The position numbers and the translations under genes were made by a program. The notes under the pieces are model-generated. The model did not search any database, was not told the DNA's origin, and worked only from the letters and a program-made list of their open reading frames with translations. Positions 41,438-49,668 of a stretch of DNA of 64,000 bases are shown one piece after another (the stretch's first letter is position 1; each line of letters opens with the position of its first letter). This stretch comes from Bradyrhizobium liaoningense. Its GTDB lineage: Bacteria > Pseudomonadota > Alphaproteobacteria > Rhizobiales > Xanthobacteraceae. The DNA lies in the NCBI RefSeq assembly GCF_018130955.1, contig NZ_JAFCJM010000007.1, positions 124,001 to 188,000 of the forward strand. The letters run 5' to 3'.

Positions 41438-42670
41438 ATGATCAACCTGAAGGGACCAACGATTAACCGACGCACGGCGATGAAGGGCGCTGCAGGGTTC
41501 GCAGCTGCGACGATGGTTCCCTGGATTCGCGCCGCAACGCTACTGCCTGTCAAGGTTGGTGCGATCATGCCGAGTAGCGGCATACTTGCGTTTCCAGGTC
41601 AGGCCTGTGTTCGCGGCATTGATCTCGGCGCCAAATTTGCTAGGGAGCGTTATGGCGTCGACATGAGCGTCGTCCACGCGGACACGCAGAGCAAGCCGGA
41701 GAACGGCAGGATTGCGGCCGACTCTCTGATTCAGCAGGGCTGCAACGTTCTGATCGGGGCGTGGGACTCCGGTGCAACCATCTCGGCGCTTCAGGCCGCC
41801 GAAGCGGCAAAGGTGCCCATGGTAGTGCATGTCGCGAGCGCTAATCAGGTCACCTCGCAAGGCTTTACGCAGGTGTTCCGGTTCTATCCGCCCGCAGCCA
41901 CGATCGTGCGGCAGTCGCTTGCCGAAATGAAGGCTCTGGTCACAAGCGTGAAGGATCCTCCCAAGGGCGCAGTCGTGCTGCATCTGAGCAATACGATGGG
42001 AACGTCCACGGCAACCAGCCTCGATGCCGCTTGGAAAGAGCTCGACGTGCCGGTCAAGCTGCTCGAATACATCCCCTACGACGAGAAGGCGCGCGATCTT
42101 TCGGTCGAGGTGGCGAAGGCGAAGGCATCCGGTGCCGATGCCCTGGTGTCGGTTACGCGCGTCAACGACGCCATCATGATCGTTCGGGAATGCATCAAGC
42201 AGGGATGGAACCCGAAGTTGATGTTCTCGCCGAATGGCAACGGCGTGCCCGACAAGGCGTTTTACGACGCGCTTGGAAAGTATGCCGATGGCGCGATGTC
42301 GTCGAACCTCTGGTACAATCCGAAAGGCGAAGATACCCGCACGATCGTGGACAGATTTCAGTCTACCTATCCCAACGAATGGATGGACGCGAATTCTGGG
42401 TGCGCGTTCGAGGCGGTCCATATCGTGGCCGATGCGGTCGCGCGTGCCAAGTCGGCGGTCTCGTCCGAGATCCACGCGGCGCTCAAGGCGACGGACCTGA
42501 AGCCCATCCTCATGTACAGCGGCCCGATCAGATTTGATGCGACCGGGCAGAACACCGGCGCGGCCGTGGCGGTTCTTCAAGCGAAGGAATCGAAGCCCCA
42601 CGTCGTCGGCCCCGACGGCATCGCCGAGTACAAGCCGCAATATCCCCTTGCACCGTTCGGGAAGCGCTAG
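41438..42670 (+). CDS. Liv-type ABC transporter substrate-binding protein with Tat-like signal
   Basis: The N terminus INRRTAMKGAAGFAAATMVP contains a twin-arginine-like pair before a short hydrophobic stretch, suggesting export by Tat. The mature part begins LPVKVGAIMPSSGILAFPGQ, the type I binding-protein fold. It is followed directly by livH, livM, livG and livF, so it serves that transporter. Relatives bind branched amino acids, amides, urea or aromatic acids; here the enzymes in the operon point to a carboxylic or amide substrate fed to the CoA ligase. Confidence 0.9.
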   Translation: MINLKGPTINRRTAMKGAAGFAAATMVPWIRAATLLPVKVGAIMPSSGILAFPGQACVRGIDLGAKFARERYGVDMSVVHADTQSKPENGRIAADSLIQQGCNVLIGAWDSGATISALQAAEAAKVPMVVHVASANQVTSQGFTQVFRFYPPAATIVRQSLAEMKALVTSVKDPPKGAVVLHLSNTMGTSTATSLDAAWKELDVPVKLLEYIPYDEKARDLSVEVAKAKASGADALVSVTRVNDAIMIVRECIKQGWNPKLMFSPNGNGVPDKAFYDALGKYADGAMSSNLWYNPKGEDTRTIVDRFQSTYPNEWMDANSGCAFEAVHIVADAVARAKSAVSSEIHAALKATDLKPILMYSGPIRFDATGQNTGAAVAVLQAKESKPHVVGPDGIAEYKPQYPLAPFGKR

Positions 42671-43540
42671 ATGCTGATATTATGGGGCAACGTTCTCGTA
42701 AGCGGGATCCTCATGGGTCTCGTTTACGGCATGATTGCGCTGGGGCTGACGATCATCTTCGGCGTTATCCGCATCGTCAATTTTGCGCACGGTGCGATGG
42801 TCGTTTTAGGCCTCTATGTCGGCTATTTCGCCGGAGCTTGGTGGGGCATTCCGACCATCGTTGCGGCCGTCAGCGCCGGCGCACTGCTGTTCGTTTTCGG
42901 CCACTCGCTGGAGACGTCGGTGGTAAAGCGGTTCGTCACGCGGCCGCACCACATCCAGTTCATTCTCTTCATTGGCATCTCGCTGGTCCTCAGCGGAGCG
43001 CAACTGATCGCGTTTGGACCCGACCCGCGCCCTTCGATCTCGCATCTGTCCTTCGAGACCATCGCTCTTGGACCGATCCGGCTTGACCTTGCCAGGCTGC
43101 AGGCGGCCATCGTCGCGGCCGTGATGATCCTGGCGCTCGCCGGATTCCTCAAATACTCGACATTCGGTCGCTTCATCCGCGCCGCCGCCGACAACCGGCT
43201 GGGCGGCCTGATGGTCGGGCTGCCGATCCCGAAGATCTACGCCATCACGTTCGGCATCGGAGCGGCCTGCGCCGGCGTCGCCGGTGCGCTGATATCGCCG
43301 TTGTTCGATGCCCAACCTTTCCTCGCCGTCGACTTCACCCTGCTGGCGTTCGTCACGGTCATCGTCGGCGGTCTCGGAAGTTTCGTGGGCGCCCTCGTCG
43401 GAGGGTTGACCATCGGGCTCACGGAAGCGGTCGCAGCACTCCTGTTTGCGCCGTCCCTGAAGTCCGCGCTGTCCTACGGCTTGCTGATGATCGTCCTGAT
43501 CGCGCGTCCAAGAGGGTTCTTCGGTGCAAAAGAAACGTGA
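42671..43540 (+). CDS. livH: Branched-chain amino acid-type ABC permease LivH
   Basis: A hydrophobic protein of 289 residues with about eight membrane spans; GLVYGMIALGLTIIFGVIRI and VNFAHGAMVVLGLYVGY near the N terminus are the LivH signature, and TVIVGGLGSFVGALVGGLTI near the C terminus carries the ATPase-contact loop region. The ATG follows the binding-protein stop directly. The symbol denotes family, not demonstrated substrate. Confidence 0.92.
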   Translation: MLILWGNVLVSGILMGLVYGMIALGLTIIFGVIRIVNFAHGAMVVLGLYVGYFAGAWWGIPTIVAAVSAGALLFVFGHSLETSVVKRFVTRPHHIQFILFIGISLVLSGAQLIAFGPDPRPSISHLSFETIALGPIRLDLARLQAAIVAAVMILALAGFLKYSTFGRFIRAAADNRLGGLMVGLPIPKIYAITFGIGAACAGVAGALISPLFDAQPFLAVDFTLLAFVTVIVGGLGSFVGALVGGLTIGLTEAVAALLFAPSLKSALSYGLLMIVLIARPRGFFGAKET

Positions 43541-44555
43541 CGCCTTGCCGGACCGTGGCGCGGTTCTCGCCAGCCTTGCGGCCTTCAGCGTCCTTTCCGG
43601 ACTTGGCGGCGTGCTGAACCCCTACCTGATCTCGCTGCTGACGATCGTCTTCCTGTTCACTTTTATCGGGCAGTCATGGAGCATCATGCTGGGCCTCGGG
43701 GGACAGCTCTCGATCGGTCACGCGCTGTTCGTCGGCATCGGTGCCTACTCCGTCGCGGTTCTCAACATCCGCTACGGCCTGAGCCCTTGGTTCGGTTTGG
43801 TCGTCGGGATGGCGCTGGCAGCCACGGTCGGCGCAGCACTGGCCTGGTTGAGCTTTCGTTTCGAGGTCCGGGGCATCTATTTCGCGCTACTGACGATCGC
43901 CGCAGCCGAGTTTGCTCGGGTCGTCTTAAGCGGCTGGGAATTCGTCGGCGCCATGCAGGGGCTCTTCTTCCCGGCACAATCCGGGCCGAACTCGCTCTGG
44001 ATGTTACGCGGCGATGCGCGCTTTTATTATTTCGTGGCGCTTGCCGCGGTCTTTCTCGGCATCAGCGTCACGGCTCTCATTCGCCAATCCTTCCTGGGCT
44101 ATGTTTGGCGCGCAATGCGGGACGACGAAGAAGCCTCGCGCGCGCTGGGTGTACGTACATTCCTGCATAAGATCGTCATCGTTTCGTTCTCCGGGGCTTG
44201 GGCGGCGGTTGGCGGAGGATTGCTCGCGCTTGTTCAAGGCTCGGTATTCCCGGATTCGATCATGGGCATGGGAATCTCGGTCGACATTCTGGTCGGCCCG
44301 GTGGTCGGCGGATTAGGAACGGCCTTCGGGCCGCTGGTCGGCACACTTATCACGCTGCCCCTGGATCATCTCGCGAGTGCCATCGGCAACAAGTTCGGGA
44401 TTCCCGGGCTTAACAATGTCGCCTACGGCTTCGCCTTGATCGCCGCCGTCTGGCTGCTGCCGGATGGCATCGTACCGGTCATGGTCAATCTGGCCAAATC
44501 AGTCACCCGATTTTCCTGGTTCGGTTACCTCCAGATGGAGCAGGTCAAGAAGTGA
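43524..44555 (+). CDS. livM: Branched-chain amino acid-type ABC permease LivM
   Basis: The 343-residue membrane protein has SIMLGLGGQLSIGHALFVGI (LivM signature) and RGIYFALLTIAAAEFARVVL, and the cytosolic EAA-like loop AMRDDEEASRALGV contacting the ATPases. It starts at a GTG inside the 3' end of livH (17-base overlap) and its stop overlaps the GTG start of livG. Confidence 0.92.
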   Translation: MQKKRDALPDRGAVLASLAAFSVLSGLGGVLNPYLISLLTIVFLFTFIGQSWSIMLGLGGQLSIGHALFVGIGAYSVAVLNIRYGLSPWFGLVVGMALAATVGAALAWLSFRFEVRGIYFALLTIAAAEFARVVLSGWEFVGAMQGLFFPAQSGPNSLWMLRGDARFYYFVALAAVFLGISVTALIRQSFLGYVWRAMRDDEEASRALGVRTFLHKIVIVSFSGAWAAVGGGLLALVQGSVFPDSIMGMGISVDILVGPVVGGLGTAFGPLVGTLITLPLDHLASAIGNKFGIPGLNNVAYGFALIAAVWLLPDGIVPVMVNLAKSVTRFSWFGYLQMEQVKK

Positions 44556-45277
44556 GCGATCTTCTCGAACTCGACGGTGTCTCGCGCCGGTTCGGCGGGT
44601 TGCTCGCAGTCGACAATGTCAGCTTTCGGCTCAAGGGCGAAGGGATCACCGCGCTCGTGGGGCCGAACGGCGCAGGCAAGACGACATGCTTCAATCTGAT
44701 TGCCGGGGCCTTTCCGCCCACCCAGGGATCGATCAGATTCCGCGGCAAGCTGATCTCCGGCTTTCCGGCCGAGAACATCTGCCGGCTCGGTATTGGCCGT
44801 ACATTCCAGGTGGTCCGGCCTATGCGCGACATGACAGTGATCGAGAATGCCATGGTCGGCGCGTTCAGCTGGACACGAAAAGTAAGCGAGGCGAGGGACG
44901 CTGCCCGCGAGGCTCTCGACTTGGTGGGACTCGGTCCGAAGGCCGACGCCGCCATTAGCAAGCTAACACTCCCCGATCGCAAGATGCTCGAAACTGCCAA
45001 GGCTCTGTCGACCCGGCCACGCCTGCTGCTGCTCGACGAGGTCATGGCAGGGTTGCGGCCCCCCGAAGCTGCGGCGGTGGTCGCGGTGCTTAGGCGCCTT
45101 GCCGAGAAGGGCTTGTCGATCCTGCTCGTCGAGCACGTCATGCGTATTGTGATGGAAGCCGCCGAACACGTCATCGTCCTCCATCATGGCGCGAAGATCG
45201 CGGAAGGCACGCCGCAATACATCGTCAGTCATCCGGAGGTTATTGCCGGCTATCTCGGGGAGGGGTTCCGTGCCTAG
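44552..45277 (+). CDS. livG: ABC transporter ATPase LivG
   Basis: Walker A GPNGAGKTTCFN (~37), then the family-specific GIGRTFQVVRPMRDMTV, and Walker B LLLLDEVMAGLRP (~160), followed by LLVEHVMRIVMEAAEH. The usual LSGG signature is replaced by LTLPDRKMLETAKALS, a variant I note as mild divergence. Starts at GTG 44552. Confidence 0.9.
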   Translation: MSDLLELDGVSRRFGGLLAVDNVSFRLKGEGITALVGPNGAGKTTCFNLIAGAFPPTQGSIRFRGKLISGFPAENICRLGIGRTFQVVRPMRDMTVIENAMVGAFSWTRKVSEARDAAREALDLVGLGPKADAAISKLTLPDRKMLETAKALSTRPRLLLLDEVMAGLRPPEAAAVVAVLRRLAEKGLSILLVEHVMRIVMEAAEHVIVLHHGAKIAEGTPQYIVSHPEVIAGYLGEGFRA

Positions 45278-45989
45278 CGAGCCGCTTCTCACGGTGCAAT
45301 CTCTGACGGTCGGTTATGGCGGATCCATCGCGCTCAATGGTGTGTCGCTCAGCATCTATCCGGAAGAGCTGCTGAGCGTCGTCGGCGCAAATGGTGCCGG
45401 CAAGACATCTCTTATTCGGTCGATCGCCGGCGTCGTCCGGCCCCTGGATGGCGAGATACGTTGGCGCGGCATCAATATTGCGGGCCTTCCACCGTGGGAG
45501 ATCTGCGAGCTCGGCATCGCGCAAGTGCCCGAAGGGCGCGAGCTGTTTCGAAACCTGTCGGTCGAGGAGAATTTGCTCATTGGGGGCTCGCTCAAGCGCG
45601 CTAGGGCTCGCAGGTCGGGCAACATGCAGCAGGTCTATGGGCTCTTCCCGCGATTGCTGGAAAGGCGGCTGCAGGCCGCGGGCACGCTGTCCGGCGGTGA
45701 GCAGCAGATGCTCGCGATCGGCCGTGCCATCATGGCCGAACCCGAGCTCATCATGCTCGATGAACCCTCGATCGGGCTTTCACCGGCACTGACCAGCGCA
45801 ATGTTCGATATCGTAAAGATGCTGCATGCCAAGAAGACTACCATCCTGCTGGTCGAGCAGAACGTCGCGGACTCGCTTTCGATTGGAGATCGTGGCTATG
45901 TGCTCGAGAACGGAAGTGTTGTTCTTGAAGGCACCGCCGCCGCTCTGCTCACCAACCAGGATGTCCGGCGCGCCTATCTCGGGCTTTGA
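45270..45989 (+). CDS. livF: ABC transporter ATPase LivF
   Basis: Start is a GTG at 45270 (MPSEPLLTVQSLTVGYGGSI) with GGGGAGGGG upstream and an 8-base overlap with livG; the longer open frame from 45186 is not credible. Walker A GANGAGKTSLIR, signature TLSGGEQQMLAIGRAI, Walker B LIMLDEPSIGLSP, then LLVEQNVADSLSIGDRG are all typical of LivF. Confidence 0.92.
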   Translation: MPSEPLLTVQSLTVGYGGSIALNGVSLSIYPEELLSVVGANGAGKTSLIRSIAGVVRPLDGEIRWRGINIAGLPPWEICELGIAQVPEGRELFRNLSVEENLLIGGSLKRARARRSGNMQQVYGLFPRLLERRLQAAGTLSGGEQQMLAIGRAIMAEPELIMLDEPSIGLSPALTSAMFDIVKMLHAKKTTILLVEQNVADSLSIGDRGYVLENGSVVLEGTAAALLTNQDVRRAYLGL

Positions 45990-46012
45990 CGGCGAACCTG
46001 CGCCCTCGCTCG

Positions 46013-46831
46013 TCAAGGCGTGGTCGAGGTGCCGCTCATCTTTCGATCGGCCAGGTATCGGCGGGGACTCTTGCCCAACGCCTTCTTGAACATGGTGATG
46101 AAGGCGCTCGGCGTCTCGTAGCCGAGATCCTGCGACACCGTCTGAACCGATATTCCCACCGACAGCCGCTGGAGCGCAACCAGGATATGCAGACGCTGGC
46201 GCCAGCGGCCGAACGTCAGACCCGTCTGCTTCTGGATGAGGCGCGCCAGCGTCCGTTCGCTCATCGCATAGCGCTCCGCCCATTCGTCGAGCGTGCTGCG
46301 GTCGCCAGGATCTCGCAGTAGAGCGGTCGCCAGCTGTTGCAGACGAATGTCGCGCGAGATTGGCAGATACATCTGCTCGGAATCCATCTGCACCAGTTCG
46401 TCGAGGAGGACCTGCGCGAGCCGACTGGTCGGCCCGCCTACGGAATATAGTGGGGGGAAAGAGGCAAGCCTGTCGATCAGCTCACGCACAAGGGGTGAGA
46501 TCGTGAATGTGCAGCATTCGGACGGCAGCTTCATCGCTCGGGGATCGATGAAGACGCAATAGATCTTGCCGAATGACGAGACGCAATTGCTGTGCTGCAC
46601 GCCACCGGGGATCCAGACGGCCCCTTGCGGCGGAACGATCCACAGCCCGTCGGGCGCCCGGCACATGACTGAGCCGCGCGAGGCGACCACCAGCTGCCCC
46701 TTCAGATGCGTGTGCATCGGAAGTTCATCGTCATTTTGTCGTGTCTCGATGGCGATGGAGACAACCGGACGATCGAGAAAGTCGGGATCGAGCGGCTCGT
46801 AGTTGATTCGTAAGTCCGGCAGTTGCATCAT
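46013..46831 (-). CDS. AraC-family regulator with cupin sensor domain
   Basis: An N-terminal cupin (LPMHTHLKGQLVVASRGSVM, then PPQGAVWIPGGVQHSN) is followed by two HTH units (RYAMSERTLARLIQKQTGLT; SVQTVSQDLGYETPSAFITM) and FKKALGKSPRRYL. It is convergent with livF, ending 23 bases from it. The start at 46831 (MMQLPDLRINY) is the last ATG before the cupin; the frame is open to 46966. It likely controls the catabolic operon in response to its substrate, alongside the Lrp protein at the other end. Confidence 0.88.
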   Translation of the reverse strand: MMQLPDLRINYEPLDPDFLDRPVVSIAIETRQNDDELPMHTHLKGQLVVASRGSVMCRAPDGLWIVPPQGAVWIPGGVQHSNCVSSFGKIYCVFIDPRAMKLPSECCTFTISPLVRELIDRLASFPPLYSVGGPTSRLAQVLLDELVQMDSEQMYLPISRDIRLQQLATALLRDPGDRSTLDEWAERYAMSERTLARLIQKQTGLTFGRWRQRLHILVALQRLSVGISVQTVSQDLGYETPSAFITMFKKALGKSPRRYLADRKMSGTSTTP

Positions 46832-47171
46832 GCGAAAGCCGGCTTCATCCCGTGATGCTTTTGCCTGCATTTCAGATGGGCGGTACACGACCTTGCTCCA
46901 ATAAGTGCGGCTGCTCAGCAACCTCGGCGCATCGATCGTTGCTGCCGCGAGATTGTCACCGAGCATATCGAATCTTGCTTGGACTCGCCAATGGCAAATC
47001 GCCGCTCTTTATGGAACCGCAGCATGATCTGCCGTGGCTGGCGTAATCCGCGGCAGAGAAGGCGGCGCTAGAAAGTAGTGATCCGATTTCGGCAGGAACT
47101 GCTTGCGGCGGTGATGGTATTCATCGTTCCGTCGGACCTCCGCAGCGGGGGTGCCATGGTGTTGGGAAACG
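46832..47171. other. Intergenic region right of the AraC gene
   Basis: About 340 bases. The left part may encode an N-terminal extension of the AraC protein (open to 46966). The rest holds the AraC promoter region and shows no further gene. Confidence 0.4.
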
Positions 47172-47489
47172 ATGGGGAAGCCAAGCTCGAGGCGCGTTAT
47201 ACTGACTGTTCAGGAAATCGAGTTCGCGTTCGCGTGCAAGACATTCGTTCTCGAAATGGACCCGCGCGCAGGGAATCAAATTATCATCGAGGGGCATGCC
47301 ATCGCCGTCCCTGATTCTGGGAAAACCAGGCGAGCCTTTCTGCATTATGGCCTTACACGCCTCTTGCGAGTTTTTAACAAGGCAATCGAGCAGCGGGCGA
47401 TTCCGCTAGAGCAAGTTCCGGGGCTCATCTCCAACCTTGCCATATTCAACGAGAAAATTCTTCGCGCCTTTGACGTGGTTGCCGAGTGA
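47172..47489 (+). CDS. Hypothetical protein
   Basis: A 105-residue frame (MGKPSSRRVILTVQEIEFAF, then LHYGLTRLLRVFNKAIEQRA, ending EKILRAFDVVAE) with balanced composition and no membrane segment. Start at 47172 is weakly supported by GGGAAACG; 47151 is possible. No family recognised. It sits between the catabolic cluster and a tRNA-derived attachment sequence, so it may be island debris. Confidence 0.45.
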   Translation: MGKPSSRRVILTVQEIEFAFACKTFVLEMDPRAGNQIIIEGHAIAVPDSGKTRRAFLHYGLTRLLRVFNKAIEQRAIPLEQVPGLISNLAIFNEKILRAFDVVAE

Positions 47490-47823
47490 TAAGTAGACTC
47501 GGCGTGAGCATCGCTACTGTCACACCAGAATGACCAGCAGAGATTCAAGAAAGCTTTGGGAAGAGCTTTAGGGTGCACCTTAAGCACCGCCTCACCATTG
47601 CTGGTAAAGATGGGTTACAAGCCTGAGGCAGGATGGTGGGTGCACAAGGGATCGAACCATGGACCTCTCCCGTGTGAACCACAATCCGTAGATCCGAGCT
47701 AACCAAATCCGGCCATATTAGGCGCAGCGCTAGGTCGAAATCTACTGTAACACCCACCGTGTTGCCACCCGCCCCATTCGTAACCCAAAACCCCCGAACC
47801 CGAATCGCTGCTCAGGAGGAGCC
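47490..47823. other. Gap holding a tRNA-derived sequence
   Basis: About 330 bases without a gene. It contains the tRNA-Val 3' half at 47634-47678 on the minus strand and the upstream region of the DUF2971 gene. Confidence 0.5.
47634..47678 (-). other. 3' half of a tRNA-Val(CAC)-like sequence, candidate attachment site
   Basis: Read on the minus strand, the segment starts at an anticodon loop TTCACAC, continues with GGGAGAGGTCC and the T-arm GGTTCGATCCC, and ends TGCACCCACCA with encoded CCA. The upstream side (TTAGCTCGGATCT) is only faintly D-arm-like and the anticodon stem 5' strand does not pair. It is thus a 3' half or a decayed tRNA, the usual trace of integration into a tRNA gene. Confidence 0.55.
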
Positions 47824-48789
47824 ATGGCAGAAAAACGAAACGTTCCGAGGCGGCTGTTCAAGTACCGCGCGTTCAATAATCTCACACTCGATATGATCAT
47901 TGCGGACAATCTCTTTTATGCCGATCCGAGCACATTCAATGATCCGCTCGATACGCGGCCGTCGCTCAACACCGACCTTCCCGCCACAGACCTCGATCGC
48001 GCGTTACGCCAACTCGTCGAGCGGCGCGTCAGCGCGGAGATGAAAGCCGCGGCTAAGACAATCAGGTACAAAGGTCCGAAAACCCTGGATCATATCGATC
48101 GACTTAGCCGCCTACAGGCCGATCGGGTCATTTCGGAAATCAGCTACAACGCTACCGACCCAAGCTATGAAATAGATGACCCTCTTCAGTTTTTGCTTGG
48201 TAGCTATCTGGAGAAGGAACTGCTGCTGCAATATGACAAGGGCATTGTGTCTATGGGGCAGCGCGCCACCTGCCCGTTGATGTGGAGCCACTATGGCGAT
48301 CAGCATCACGGTGTCTGCATCGGCTACTCGGTGCCGTCTGATGCGTTCGATGATCTCCATAAGGTAAAGTACGGCGGCACGCGGCTCGTCGATGCCAGCA
48401 AGGTCCTAGCGATGCTCGACGGCGACAAGGACGCTCGTCGTCAGGTCGACGAGGCCGTTCTGTTGCGAAAGGCGGCGAGCTGGCGATACGAGCAGGAATG
48501 GCGTTTGATTGGACCGCGCGGGGTGCAGCGTTCCCTACTGGAGCTCGAAGAGGTGATTTTCGGAATGCGCTGCAAGGAAGCCGTGAAGTACGCTATCGTC
48601 ACGGCGCTGGATGGCAGGCGACGCCCCGTTCGTTTCTATGAAATGCGCGAACTCCACGGGACCTTCAATTTGAAGAAATATCCGCTGGACGACGGAGAAA
48701 TGAGGACCTTTTTTCCGAGGCGATCTCGTGACATCCACGAAGCATTCCAATCCGCCGCCGCTTCCTACGCGGAGGGGCAATCGTCGTGA
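47824..48789 (+). CDS. DUF2971 family protein
   Basis: The family landmarks are clear: RRLFKYRAFN at the start, YADPSTFNDPLDTRPS (~38-53), CPLMWSHYGDQHHGVCIGYS (~150-169) and SWRYEQEWRLIGP (~219-231). DUF2971 proteins are widespread on mobile DNA and in defence neighbourhoods; biochemical function is not established. A good site CAGGAGGA precedes the ATG. It stands alone beside a tRNA-derived scar. Confidence 0.85.
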   Translation: MAEKRNVPRRLFKYRAFNNLTLDMIIADNLFYADPSTFNDPLDTRPSLNTDLPATDLDRALRQLVERRVSAEMKAAAKTIRYKGPKTLDHIDRLSRLQADRVISEISYNATDPSYEIDDPLQFLLGSYLEKELLLQYDKGIVSMGQRATCPLMWSHYGDQHHGVCIGYSVPSDAFDDLHKVKYGGTRLVDASKVLAMLDGDKDARRQVDEAVLLRKAASWRYEQEWRLIGPRGVQRSLLELEEVIFGMRCKEAVKYAIVTALDGRRRPVRFYEMRELHGTFNLKKYPLDDGEMRTFFPRRSRDIHEAFQSAAASYAEGQSS

Positions 48790-49357
48790 TGGATTTGCCT
48801 CGCATGGAAGGAAGCTCACGACTCCCGTATCTGCTGATGAAAGCTGGCCTGTCTGGCGGTTGTGGCAGTCGGAAGCCCAGCTGCGGATAGGGCGTTGTCG
48901 ACTACGGCTCTCACGCTCTCCATGCTGCTGAATTCAATGGCGAGTGCGATCATCGAGCGTATACAAGCCCAAGGGGGGCGGGGGGCTCGTGAACCGAGCC
49001 GCGCTGCGTCTCGACCTTGCTGCTTCGATTCGTCGCGTTAGAGCTTTGGTGCTCCTCGCCGGGGACACTCGGAAAAGGGGCTCGCCTGCGGCGATCGCTA
49101 TCACTGCCCCGTTCCCGGGTGCCGCTATTGAACCGGTCTCGTCGCTGCACTCGGACCCGCGTGCCCCTTCGGGTCGCTCTATGCTCACGCTCTCCGGGTG
49201 CCATTTTCCGTTGAGGCGATGCTCCCCTAGCGCACGCCTGATCGGGCCTGCGGCCCAGGCAGATTGTGAGACTGGGCCGCCGCTTCCGCGCTGGCCGCTC
49301 TTTTTCGAGCGAGGAGGGTTGAGACCGGCTAAGGCGCAGCTTGGCGCATCTCGCCGA

Positions 49358-49601
49358 ATCAACCAAAAGCGAGCCGGAAAGCCGATCACCCCCAGGTCTA
49401 AGCCGGTACCGAGCAACTTCGTCGACTTAATCGAGGCGCTGCGGCGGTCCGTGGGCAGGAGGCGGCGCCGGCAAAGGCGGCCAAGAAGCCGAAGAAGGCC
49501 CCCGTCGGACAGAAGAAATGCTGATGCCAATCGAAGGCAAGAAGCCAAAGGAGGCAGCGGCGAAGAAGTCGGTGCCGCGGCCGCAGCGAAAGTCGGCCTA
49601 A
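49358..49601 (+). pseudogene. ku: 3' end of a Ku gene with frameshifts
   Basis: Plus-strand translation gives INQKRAGKPITPRSKPVPSN, then FVDLIEALRRSV, and after a frame slip the lysine/alanine-rich linker GQEAAPAKAAKKPKKAP and, after another, MLMPIEGKKPKE and RPQRKSA with a stop at 49601. This is the C-terminal part of a rhizobial Ku protein (SNVV-LMDALRRSV, then the MLLPIEGKK tail). At least two indels break it. The N-terminal two thirds are absent here; a middle fragment lies at 17504. Confidence 0.8.
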
Positions 49602-49634
49602 GCGCTATCGTATTTATCACCGGCAGCACCGACG

Positions 49635-49659
49635 GACTCGGCCGGGACCCGGCCGAGTC
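49635..49659. terminator. Hairpin between ku remnant and integrase
   Basis: GACTCGGCCGGG and CCCGGCCGAGTC form a near-continuous 11-12-bp stem with a minimal loop. It sits 10 bases from the integrase stop and would act as a terminator for leftward integrase transcription, although the T run is weak. Confidence 0.65.
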
Positions 49660-49668
49660 GCTTCCTCG

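Larger units (their letters stand above)
48790..49668. other. Gene-poor region with ku remnant
   Basis: About 880 bases. The first two thirds (48790-49350) show only frames with arginine- and proline-rich accidental translations and short GC dyads. The last third is the ku 3' remnant and a strong hairpin before the integrase gene. The long plus-strand frame from 48944 to 49672 is a chance composite over these pieces. Confidence 0.5.

Noticed and set aside
41540..42640. A 366-codon minus-strand frame opposite the binding-protein gene
   Set aside because: Shadow of a clear substrate-binding protein; composition is Arg/His-rich.
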